From an uncultured Rhodospirillales bacterium (lineage in GTDB: Bacteria > Pseudomonadota > Alphaproteobacteria > Acetobacterales > Acetobacteraceae): a stretch of 59,210 bases of DNA. The first letter of the stretch is position 1. Each line of letters begins with the position of its first letter. The DNA lies in NCBI GenBank assembly GCA_903844135.1, contig CAIMSN010000064.1, forward strand, positions 1 to 59,210, in the 5' to 3' direction. Made by a program: the position numbers and the translations under genes. This document shows positions 52,104 through 59,210 of the stretch, piece after piece. The notes under the pieces were generated by a model. That model searched no databases and had not been told where the DNA came from. It saw only the letters and a program-made list of their open reading frames with translations.

Positions 52104-53099
52104 TCAGCGCCGGGCGGGGGCCTTCACGACCGGCTTGTCGGATTTCTCGGGCTTCTGGGGCCTCTGGGCATCCCGGCGCAGCCGCTTCTCGCCGAGCAGC
52201 AGCAGGATCGGCGCGGCGATGAAGATCGAGGACGAGGTGCCGACCACGATCCCGAACAGCATCACCCAGGCGAACCCGGACAGGGTATGGCCGCCGAACA
52301 GCGCCAGCGGCAGCGCCGCCAGGAACACCGTCGAGGAGGTGCCGAGCGTGCGGTTCAGGGTCTCGTTGATCGACAGGTCGATCAGTTCGCGCAGCGGCAT
52401 CTGCCGGTATTTCCGCAGGTTCTCGCGCACCCGGTCATAGACCACCACCTTGTCGTTGGTGGAGTAGCCCAGAATGGTCAGGATCGCCGCCACCATCACC
52501 AGGTCGAACTCGAACCGGGTCACCACCAGGAAGCCGACCGTCTTGGTGATGTCCAGGATCAGCGTGGCGACCGCGCTGACCGCGAACTCCCACTCGAACC
52601 GGAACCAGATATAGGCCAGGATCATCAGCAGGCTGATGCCCAGCGCCAGCATGCCGTTGCGGAACAGCTCCGACGAGACCGACGCGCCGACCGCATCGGC
52701 GCTCAGGATCTGTGCCCCCGGCTGCGCCTGGGCGATGCCGGCGCGAACCTTGTCCACCAGATTCTGCGTCGCCGCCTCCGAACCGGCATCCTTGCCGCCC
52801 GGCGCGTCGATCGCGATCAGCACGTCGTCGTCGGCGCCGAAGCGCTGCAGCCCGGCGCCGGACACGCCGTTGGCCGCCAGGCCGGCGCGGATCTTGCCGA
52901 AATCCGCCGGACCCTGCGTCCTGGCCTCGACCTTGATGCCGCCCTTGAAGTCGATGCCGAGCGACAGGCCGGGATAGAAGAACAGCCCGAGCGAGGCGAG
53001 CGACAGGAACGCCGACACCGCCAGCCCCAGGAAGCGGCCGCGCATGAAGCGGATCTTGGTGTCGTCCTTGACGAACCGGAACAGCGGGCGGGTGAGCAT
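52104..53099 (-). CDS. secF: protein translocase subunit SecF
   Basis: A 331-residue RND-type membrane protein with six helices that, with SecD, uses the proton gradient to pull secreted proteins across the membrane. It carries the first-helix region LSLGIDFKGGIKVEART, periplasmic P4 domain, then VGFLVVTRFEFDLVMVAAILTILGYSTNDKVVVYDRVREN and the SINETLNRT loop. A Lys/Pro/Arg-rich C-terminal tail follows. It lies 12 bp after secD. Confidence 0.95.
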   Translation of the reverse strand: MLTRPLFRFVKDDTKIRFMRGRFLGLAVSAFLSLASLGLFFYPGLSLGIDFKGGIKVEARTQGPADFGKIRAGLAANGVSGAGLQRFGADDDVLIAIDAPGGKDAGSEAATQNLVDKVRAGIAQAQPGAQILSADAVGASVSSELFRNGMLALGISLLMILAYIWFRFEWEFAVSAVATLILDITKTVGFLVVTRFEFDLVMVAAILTILGYSTNDKVVVYDRVRENLRKYRQMPLRELIDLSINETLNRTLGTSSTVFLAALPLALFGGHTLSGFAWVMLFGIVVGTSSSIFIAAPILLLLGEKRLRRDAQRPQKPEKSDKPVVKAPARR

Positions 53100-53111
53100 C
53101 GGCGTCGCGCC

Positions 53112-54671
53112 TCAGACCGGCAGGAGGGAGGGGCGGCGCAGCGCATACCAGCGCACCAGCAGCATCCGCGACAGCAGCAGGGTGGTGAAAAGGGTGGTGG
53201 CGATGCCGATGGTGATGGTCAGCGCGAAGCCCTTGACCGCGCCGCTGCCGAACACGAACAGCATCACGTGCGCCAGGAAGGCGGTGGCGTTGCTGTCGAC
53301 GATCGTCGCGGTGGCGCGCTCGAAGCCGGCCTGCATCGCCGCCAGCGGGGTGCGGCCGCGCTTCACCTCCTCGCGGATCCGTTCGTTGATCAGGATGTTG
53401 GCGTCCACCGCCATGCCCAGCGTGAGCAGGATGCCGGCCATGCCTGGGAGGGTCAGCGTCGCCTCGAACAGCGACAGGATCGCCATCATCAGCGCCAGGT
53501 TGGCCAGCAGCGCCAGGTTCGCGAACCAGCCGAACAGCCCGTAGAAGGTGCCCATGAACGCCACCACCAGCACGAAGCCGACCGCCAGGCTGATCGCGCC
53601 GGCGCGGATCGAGTCGGCGCCCAGGGTCGGACCGACGCTGCGCTGCTCGATCACCGCCAGCGGCGCCGGCAGCGCGCCGGCGCGCAGCAGCAGAGCGAGG
53701 TCGGTGGCGGATTGCGCGGTGAAATGTCCGGTGATCTGACCCGATCCGCTCGGGATCACCCCCTGGATCACCGGCGCGGTGATGATCTTGTCGTCGAGCA
53801 CGATGGCGAAGCGCTTGCCGAGATTGGCCCGGGTGATTTCGGCGAACTGGCCGGCGCCGACGCTGTCGAGGGTGAAGTCGATCGCCCACCCGCCGGCCTG
53901 CGGGTCCTGCGCCGCGCGGGCATTGGTCAGGTCGGCGCCGTCGACATCGATATGATGCTGGATCGGCAGCTTCTCCGCGGGATTGTCCTGCATCGGCAGC
54001 AGGTCGACGCCAGGCGGCACCGTGCCTTGCGGGCTGACCCCGTCGGCCACCAGATGGAAGGTCATCTTCGCCGTGGTGCCGAGGAGCTGGCGGATCCGGT
54101 TCGGATCGGTCACCCCCGGCAGCTCGACCACGATCCGGTCGTCGCCCTGCGGGGTGATGTCCGGATCGACCGCCCCGGTGGCGTCGATGCGCCGGCGGAC
54201 GATCTCGATCGACTGCGACACCGCGTCGCGCGCCCGGGCCCGCAGCGCCGCCGGCGACAGCGTCACCGCGATGCGGCCGTCCGGCAGGCCGGCGACCGCG
54301 AATTCGTTCGGAGTTGTCACCGGCAGGCCGCGCAGCGTCTCGAGATCGCGGTCGCGCTCATCGGCGCTGCGCGGGACGAAGGTGACCGCGCCGAGTTTCT
54401 GGTCCGGGCCGAGGGCGCGATAGCCGAGCCCCCCCTTGAGCAGGGACTGCCTCACCTGGTCGGTCAGCGTCTCCAGCCGCTCGCGCTCCAGCGTCGCCAG
54501 ATCGACCCGCATCAGCAGATAGGAGCCGCCGCGCAAATCCAGCCCGAGATGGATCTGCCGCCACGGCAGCGACGCGCCCGGCATCCGCATGAAGTTCGGC
54601 AGGCACAGAAGGATACCGAGAAGGCACACCGCGAGCACGGCAGCCATCTTCGGGCGGCTATAGTACATCAT
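53112..54671 (-). CDS. secD: protein translocase subunit SecD
   Basis: A 519-residue partner of SecF. First membrane helix, then LGLDLRGGSYLLMRVD, the periplasmic P1 domain, IDATGAVDPDITPQGDDRIVVELPG, IVLDDKIITAPVI with SGQITG, and the C-terminal five-helix block including GMAVDANILINERIREE with its essential Asp. The usual upstream yajC is not adjacent; the upstream 230 bp hold no gene on this strand. Confidence 0.95.
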   Translation of the reverse strand: MMYYSRPKMAAVLAVCLLGILLCLPNFMRMPGASLPWRQIHLGLDLRGGSYLLMRVDLATLERERLETLTDQVRQSLLKGGLGYRALGPDQKLGAVTFVPRSADERDRDLETLRGLPVTTPNEFAVAGLPDGRIAVTLSPAALRARARDAVSQSIEIVRRRIDATGAVDPDITPQGDDRIVVELPGVTDPNRIRQLLGTTAKMTFHLVADGVSPQGTVPPGVDLLPMQDNPAEKLPIQHHIDVDGADLTNARAAQDPQAGGWAIDFTLDSVGAGQFAEITRANLGKRFAIVLDDKIITAPVIQGVIPSGSGQITGHFTAQSATDLALLLRAGALPAPLAVIEQRSVGPTLGADSIRAGAISLAVGFVLVVAFMGTFYGLFGWFANLALLANLALMMAILSLFEATLTLPGMAGILLTLGMAVDANILINERIREEVKRGRTPLAAMQAGFERATATIVDSNATAFLAHVMLFVFGSGAVKGFALTITIGIATTLFTTLLLSRMLLVRWYALRRPSLLPV

Positions 54672-54898
54672 GGCGCGTGCGCCGACTCCCCTGCGTCCGC
54701 CCCTGGCGGCGGCGGCGGGACCATGCCGGGGCGACGGGCCGGATGCAACCTCGCGCCGTTTCGACGATTAAACGAGGCAAGGACGCCGGTCGGTTGCCGC
54801 CCGTGCGACGCGCCACGATTTTGGCGTCGTTGCCGCGCAGGATCGCCAGGCGTCGCGGCGCCGGAGGTCCGGCACCGCCGTGGCGGGGAGGTTCGAGA

Positions 54899-55273
54899 AT
54901 GGACAAGACCATGACCAGGCTGCTGGGAGCGGTGGGCGCTCTCGCCGCGGCCGGCAGCGCGCCAGGACGCGCGAACGCGGCCAGTTCGGTCGCCGTCCCG
55001 GCCGCCGCGCCGATGCAGGCCACCAGCTATGCCGATCTGCTGCGGCCGGTCCCGAACGCGCTCGCGGTGCTGCGCGAGCAGCGGCGTGCCGATGCCGAGG
55101 CCGAAGCTGCCGGGACGGCGCCGGAGGCCACCCTGCAGGAGGCGCAGCTTGTGGTGATCCAGCCGCACCACCACCACCATCATCACCGCTACTATCGGCG
55201 GCGCTACTATCACCACCACCATCACCGCTATTTCCGGCACCACCACCATCATCACCACCACAACAGCGACTGA
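54899..55273 (+). CDS. secreted histidine-rich protein
   Basis: A 124-residue protein. A signal peptide (cleavage near ANA-AS, about 27) is followed by a short middle segment (SYADLLRPVPNALAVLREQ) and a C-terminal tail, residues 90-121, with three His clusters (7, 5 and 8) spaced by RYYRRRYY and RYFR, 20 His in 32 residues, with the rest Tyr, Arg, Phe. The tail suggests metal (Zn/Ni/Cu) binding in the periplasm, possibly storage or buffering. GGGGAGG precedes ATG 54899. No family recognised. Confidence 0.7.
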   Translation: MDKTMTRLLGAVGALAAAGSAPGRANAASSVAVPAAAPMQATSYADLLRPVPNALAVLREQRRADAEAEAAGTAPEATLQEAQLVVIQPHHHHHHHRYYRRRYYHHHHHRYFRHHHHHHHHNSD

Positions 55274-55290
55274 CGGGGCGACCCGTCCGC

Positions 55291-56001
55291 TCAGCGTTTC
55301 CTGGTGGTCTTCGCGGCCGCCAGGATGCGCCGGTAGGTGCCGTCGAACACCGTGTCGGTGGCCGACACCCACCGCGAATCGGCGCCGAGCGTCTCCCGGC
55401 TCTCGTAGATCCTGCGCGACTGCAGCTCGCGTTCCGCCGCCTCTTCCTCTCCCATCTCGATCAGCTCCGGCGCGTCGTCGGCGCGCACCACCGAAAGCTG
55501 CATGAACGGCTCGCCGGGCCGGAACACGTGCTCCTGTCCGGCGAGCGGGGTCTTGAACACCACGAAATAGATCATCGGCCACCAGTGCCGGATCAGCGCC
55601 GGCACCGCGATCGGCACCGTCCCGGTGGTATCGGTGAAGAAGCGCGGATGCGGCTCGGTCTTGACCGCCAGACCGTCCTCGACCTTGAGGTCGAGCAGGA
55701 GCTGATAGGTGTAGTAGGCGCTGCCGAAGCTGCGGAACGGCGGGCGCTCCGCCTCCGCGGCACCGGGCTCGCCGTCGAACGCCGCCAGCCCGTCGCGCAC
55801 GCGCACCCGCAGCGCGGTCGGGTGCGGATAGAACAGCTCGATGCCGGACCGCGCCGCCTCGGTGAAGGGCAGGCAGTGCCAGGCATGCTCGTGCGCGCCG
55901 TCCACCCGCTGTTCGGACTGGCCGGCCCAGCCGGGAATCTCCAGCCGGGTGCGGCGCGGGCTCAGCCTGGGATCGTGCAGCCGGTACTTGATCAGTGTCA
56001 T
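55291..56001 (-). CDS. protein of unknown function, 236 residues
   Basis: No family recognised with confidence. Soluble, without signal or membrane segment, rich in aromatic and basic/acidic residues. Conserved-looking regions are LEIPGWAGQSEQRVDGAHEHAWHCLPF near the N-terminus, IELFYPHPTALRV, 'HPRFFTDTTGTVP', and 'HWWPMIYFVVFKTPLAGQEHVFRPGEPFMQLSVV', which reads like a beta-rich core. The C-terminal helix is charged. ATG 56001. It lies between the His-rich protein gene (convergent) and the oxidoreductase (divergent). Confidence 0.6.
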   Translation of the reverse strand: MTLIKYRLHDPRLSPRRTRLEIPGWAGQSEQRVDGAHEHAWHCLPFTEAARSGIELFYPHPTALRVRVRDGLAAFDGEPGAAEAERPPFRSFGSAYYTYQLLLDLKVEDGLAVKTEPHPRFFTDTTGTVPIAVPALIRHWWPMIYFVVFKTPLAGQEHVFRPGEPFMQLSVVRADDAPELIEMGEEEAAERELQSRRIYESRETLGADSRWVSATDTVFDGTYRRILAAAKTTRKR

Positions 56002-56087
56002 GCGGGCCTCCGGTCTGCGGACATCGTCGTGTAGGATAGCGCTCGTTCGGCGCGAAGACGACGCGGCGACAGCGCACCGGAGCAGAG

Positions 56088-57146
56088 ATGGGCCTATCCT
56101 GGACGAGCAAGCGACGGTCCGACGTCGGTCAGGAGGGGCCCGGCCGGGCCGGGCAGGAGGGCCCCGGCGGGGCCAGGCTGCGCATCGGCGTCGCCGGCGC
56201 CGGCCATTTCGGCCGCTTCCATGCTCTGAAGGTGGCCGGCTCCGACCGCTCCGAACTGGTCGGCATCCACGACCCCGACCAGGCCCGCGCGGCCCTGGTC
56301 GGGCGCGAGGCCGGCGGCGCGCCGGCGCTCGGCTTCGAGGCGCTGCTCGCCGCCTGCGACGCCGTCATCGTCGCCGCTCCGGCCGAGCATCATTTCGCCC
56401 TGGCGCAGGCCGCCCTGCTGGCCGGAAGGCACGTGCTGATCGAGAAGCCGATCGCCTCCACCCTGGAACAGGCCGACCGGCTCGCCGCGCTGGCCGCGGA
56501 GACCGGCCTGGTGCTGCAGGTCGGCCACCTGCTGCGCTATTCCGCCGAGCACGCCGCGATCACCGCGCGCATCAGCCGGCCGCTCTATATCGAGGCGACC
56601 AGGATCGCGCCGTTCAAGCCGCGCGGCACCGACGTGTCGGTGATCCTCGATCTGATGATCCACGATCTCGACCTGGTGCTGGCGATCGTCGACAGCCCGA
56701 TCGAGAGCGTCGACGCGCTGGGCGCCGCCGTCAGCAGCCCGCACGAGGACATCGCCAATGCGCGCGTCCGCTTCGCCAATGGCTGCGTCGCCGCCATCAC
56801 CGCCAGCCGGATCTCGCTCAAGACCGAGCGCCGCATGCGGTTGTTCTCGGAGGAGGGCTACCTGTCGGCGGATTTCGTCGCCCGCGAGCTGACCATGATC
56901 GGCCGGGAGCGCGGTCTGCCGTTGCCCGGCACCGGCGGCTTCCGGCGCGAGGCGGTGAGCTGGCAGGAGAGCGACACGCTGGCCGCCGAGCATGCCGCCT
57001 TCTGCGCCGCCTGTCTCGACGGCGCCCCGGTCCTGGTCGACGCCGCCGCCGGCAGGCGGGCGCTGGCGGCGGCGCTGGCCGTCACCGACGGGATCGCCGA
57101 GGCGCGGGCCCGCATGGAACGCTCCGGCCTGATCGGCCGAAGCTGA
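56088..57146 (+). CDS. Gfo/Idh/MocA family NAD(P)-dependent oxidoreductase
   Basis: A 352-residue two-domain sugar-type dehydrogenase: Rossmann motif RIGVAGAGHFGRFHALK, then ACDAVIVAAPAEHHF, the active-site HVLIEKPIA, and 'LDLMIHDLDLVLAIV' for substrate His. The first 30 residues are a Gly/Pro repeat (two copies of GQEGPG) without family counterpart, so an internal start could be real. Substrate not predictable; related proteins act in nucleotide-sugar metabolism. Confidence 0.85.
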   Translation: MGLSWTSKRRSDVGQEGPGRAGQEGPGGARLRIGVAGAGHFGRFHALKVAGSDRSELVGIHDPDQARAALVGREAGGAPALGFEALLAACDAVIVAAPAEHHFALAQAALLAGRHVLIEKPIASTLEQADRLAALAAETGLVLQVGHLLRYSAEHAAITARISRPLYIEATRIAPFKPRGTDVSVILDLMIHDLDLVLAIVDSPIESVDALGAAVSSPHEDIANARVRFANGCVAAITASRISLKTERRMRLFSEEGYLSADFVARELTMIGRERGLPLPGTGGFRREAVSWQESDTLAAEHAAFCAACLDGAPVLVDAAAGRRALAAALAVTDGIAEARARMERSGLIGRS

Positions 57147-57162
57147 GGCGCTGGCGCGCGCG

Positions 57163-58641
57163 TCAGCTCCCGAGCGCGTGCAGCAGGTTGCGCAGCCTGC
57201 CGAGGAACATCTCCGGCTGCACCGGCTCCGACTGCTCGAACGCCTCCGCCTCGCGTCGCAGCGCCGCCTGGCCGCGACGGGCCAGCTCCTCCAGCGCGCC
57301 GGCCATTTTCGGGTTCTGCTTGATCGCCGCGGAAAGCTCCGCGCGACCGATCCGGTAGGCCTGCATCTCCGTCACCGCGGTGGCGGTGGCGGGGCTGGGG
57401 CTGCCGTTGATCAGCCCGATCGCGCCGAGGCTTTCGCCCGGGCTCATGCGATGCACGACCCGCGGGCCGGCAGGCGCCGCGACGGTGACCTCGGCGGTGC
57501 CCGACATGATCAGGAACATCGCATCGCCGATGTCGCCCTGCTGGATCAGGATGTCGCCCGGCGCCATGAATTTGAGCTCGAAATACGGGATCAACTGCTC
57601 GCGCTCGGTCTCGGCGACCACGCCGAACAGATCGGATTGCGCCAGCAACTGGCTCAGGGTCGGCGGCTTCACCACCGCCGGCGTTGCGAGCCCGGTCACC
57701 GCCAGGGCGATGCCGGCATGACGCAGATGCCGGTGCAGTTGGGTGAGCAGTTCGGTGCGCGCGGCGGCCAGGGTGCTGCTCGAGGCGACCGAGAAGCCGA
57801 TTTCCCAGACGGTGCCGTCGCCGCGGATCTCGGTGCAGGCGATCGCGGGCAGCGGATGCGCTAGCATCACCCTGCACGAGCGGGCGGCCGCGGTCAGGAT
57901 GCGCAGGCTGCGTTCCATCGAGGCCGCGGCTTCGAGCACGACGGTGACGGTGCTGGACCGGATCGGCGTCGGCGTGCTGCGATTGATCAGCCGCGCCTTG
58001 GCGATGATGCTGTTCGGCACGATTGCGATGTTGTTGTCGCCGGTCATGATCTGCGTCGAGCGCCAGTTGATCTGGACCACGTTGCCCTCGATCCCGCCCT
58101 CGACCCAGAGCAGGTCGCCGGCGGAATACGGCCGCTCCAGCCCGACCGCGATGCCGGAGAACACGTCCGAGAGGGTGCTCTGCAGCGCCAGCCCGAGCAC
58201 GATGGCGATCACGCCCGAGGTCGCCAGCAGGCCGCGGATCGGGACCTCGAAGGCGAAATTGATGATCGCCAGCAGGGTGGCCACCGAGATCGCGCCGGCC
58301 ACCAGGTCCGAGACGATCCGGGTCTCGCGCGGCCGGTTCTCCAGCACCACCACCAGGCGCGAGAGATAGATCACCACCCGCGCCGCCGCCCACCACCAGG
58401 ACGCCTCGATAAGCTGCTCCCAGAAGCGCTGTCCGCTCGAGGCTGCGCTGAAATGCGGCATCAGCGGCGAGACGATCGCCTTCTGCACCAGGAAGGTCAG
58501 CGCGCCGAAGGCGGCGATCGCGGTGACCGCACCGACCCAGAGCGGCCAGCGGCGCAGCTTCGGAACGATGAGGGCGGCCAGCAGCAGGATACTCGCCAGC
58601 AGCAGCGGCAGAACCGGATAGTAGGGCGATCCGTTCTGCAT
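57163..58641 (-). CDS. MscS-type channel fused to a cyclic-nucleotide-binding domain
   Basis: A 492-residue membrane protein. The N-terminal half has about four membrane segments and an MscS pore helix region (GLLATSGVIAIVLGLALQSTLSDVFSGIAVGLERPY), then the beta domain (NVVQINWRSTQIMTGDNNIAIVPNSIIAKA). The C-terminal about 140 residues are a cNMP-binding domain (LFGVVAETEREQLIPYFELKFMAPGDILIQQGD, then MFLIMSGTAEV and MSPGESLGAIGLI). This is the architecture of the bacterial cyclic-nucleotide-gated (bCNG) channels, so gating by cAMP/cGMP is possible. The phosphate-binding cassette reads PGESLGAIGLINGSPSPATATA, with the usual Arg replaced, so ligand binding may be altered. Confidence 0.88.
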   Translation of the reverse strand: MQNGSPYYPVLPLLLASILLLAALIVPKLRRWPLWVGAVTAIAAFGALTFLVQKAIVSPLMPHFSAASSGQRFWEQLIEASWWWAAARVVIYLSRLVVVLENRPRETRIVSDLVAGAISVATLLAIINFAFEVPIRGLLATSGVIAIVLGLALQSTLSDVFSGIAVGLERPYSAGDLLWVEGGIEGNVVQINWRSTQIMTGDNNIAIVPNSIIAKARLINRSTPTPIRSSTVTVVLEAAASMERSLRILTAAARSCRVMLAHPLPAIACTEIRGDGTVWEIGFSVASSSTLAAARTELLTQLHRHLRHAGIALAVTGLATPAVVKPPTLSQLLAQSDLFGVVAETEREQLIPYFELKFMAPGDILIQQGDIGDAMFLIMSGTAEVTVAAPAGPRVVHRMSPGESLGAIGLINGSPSPATATAVTEMQAYRIGRAELSAAIKQNPKMAGALEELARRGQAALRREAEAFEQSEPVQPEMFLGRLRNLLHALGS

Positions 58642-59210
58642 TCAGGCGCCTCGCGCCGGCGGCGACCGGGCCATCAGCGCCCGCACGTGCACGGCGGCGC
58701 AGCGCCCCAGCGCGTCGAGGTCGTAGCCGCCCTCCAGCACCGAGACCAGGCGCCCGGCGCAGCGCCGCCCGGCGAGATCGAGCAGCGCCTCGGTGATCCA
58801 GGCGAAATCCTCGTCCTCCAGCAGCAGTTGCGCCAGAGGATCGGCGCGATGCGCGTCGAAGCCGGCCGAGACCAGGACCAGCTCGGGAGCGAACCGGTCC
58901 AGTGCCGGCAGGATCGTCTGCGTCCAGCCGGCGCGGAAATCGGCCGATCCGCTGCCCGGGGCGAGCGGCAGGTTCACCACGTTGTTGGCGATGCCGGTCT
59001 CCGAGGCATCGCCGGTGCCGGGGTAGCAGGGCGACTGGTGCGAACTGGCGAAGAAGATCGCAGGGTCGTGCTGCAGGATCGCCTGGGTGCCGTTGCCGTG
59101 GTGCACGTCGAAATCGACGATCGCGATGCGTTGCAGGCCCCAGCGGGCGCGGGCATGCAGGGCGGCGATCGCCACGCTGGAGAACAGACAGAACCCCATC
59201 GCGGTGGCGG
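58642..59210 (-). CDS. histone deacetylase / acetoin-utilisation family protein (partial, C-terminal part)
   Basis: Frame open at the right edge; 189 residues visible. They carry MGFCLFSSVAIAA, IVDFDVHHGNGTQAIL (Asp and His ligands), FFASSHQSPCYPGTG, LVLVSAGFDAHRADP and VLEGGYDLDAL, the metal- and substrate-binding loops of the HDAC/AcuC/AphA deacetylase family. Probably a zinc amidohydrolase on acetylated lysine or polyamines. It ends one base upstream of the channel gene, suggesting a shared transcript. Confidence 0.92.
   Translation of the reverse strand, partial: ATAMGFCLFSSVAIAALHARARWGLQRIAIVDFDVHHGNGTQAILQHDPAIFFASSHQSPCYPGTGDASETGIANNVVNLPLAPGSGSADFRAGWTQTILPALDRFAPELVLVSAGFDAHRADPLAQLLLEDEDFAWITEALLDLAGRRCAGRLVSVLEGGYDLDALGRCAAVHVRALMARSPPARGA

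Overview
The window is a GC-rich alphaproteobacterial chromosome segment. Gene content and order point to Rhodospirillales, most likely an Acetobacteraceae-type lineage: ubiG divergent from lysC, a comF/methyltransferase pair followed by grxC and DUF1178, an NAD-type isocitrate dehydrogenase, and DUF1013, DUF4167 and DUF465 proteins. The assignment is inferred from protein character, not from a marker gene. Nearly all of it is ordinary, densely packed chromosome. No insertion sequence, CRISPR array, rRNA or integrase gene was seen.

Layout. 1-7.3 kb: end of a probable glycosyltransferase, a LolA-like lipoprotein, lipB, tRNA-Leu(GAG), then galU, phosphomannomutase and a GT61 glycosyltransferase (sugar nucleotides and surface polysaccharide), leading by overlap into pabB-pabC (folate). 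7.3-12.8 kb: leftward chemotaxis operon cheA-cheW-cheY-cheB-cheR with a hybrid CheA. 12.9-18.2 kb: DUF3553, moaA, small lipoprotein, an NDUFAF5-like methyltransferase divergent from comF, glutaredoxin, DUF1178, DUF2147 and ubiG. 18.4-25.6 kb: rightward lysC, nitronate monooxygenase-like, RodZ-like, ispG, hisS and prfA. 25.6-29.5 kb: a palindromic intergenic stretch, a secreted protein head-to-head with prmC, DUF4167, an MscS channel and tRNA-Met. 29.7-34.7 kb: the least ordinary part, with a GDSL autotransporter followed by a small cassette (SleB-type hydrolase, holin-like membrane protein, two lipoproteins, signal-less papain-fold protease) behind its own promoter, operator-like palindromes and an intrinsic terminator. 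35-42.4 kb: DoxX-like protein, then the leftward run uvrD-prmA-GNAT-pepP-idh-DUF3253. 42.5-47.8 kb: two radC-like genes around a gph phosphatase, purE-purK, two DUF465 genes and DUF1013. 48-51.6 kb: hsp20 under a RpoH-like promoter and a ROSE-like RNA thermometer, rpmE, a Spy-like protein, pyridoxal kinase, mscL, DUF3597. 51.7-59.2 kb: lipoprotein, secD-secF, histidine-rich secreted protein, a protein of unknown function, Gfo/Idh/MocA oxidoreductase, an MscS channel with a cyclic-nucleotide-binding domain, and the C-terminal part of a histone-deacetylase-family protein.

Points most worth following: (i) the 31.6-34.7 kb cassette, whose two hydrolases lack signal peptides although they should act outside the cytoplasm, suggesting holin/spanin-like release in the style of a phage lysis module or type 10 secretion; (ii) the hsp20 leader, where an RpoH-like -35 sits inside the rpmE terminator and the Shine-Dalgarno is paired as in ROSE elements; (iii) a 108-bp repeat, two copies 9.6 kb apart, whose CTAG ends supply stop codons to flanking genes; (iv) a RadC paralogue that has lost its JAMM metal ligands.
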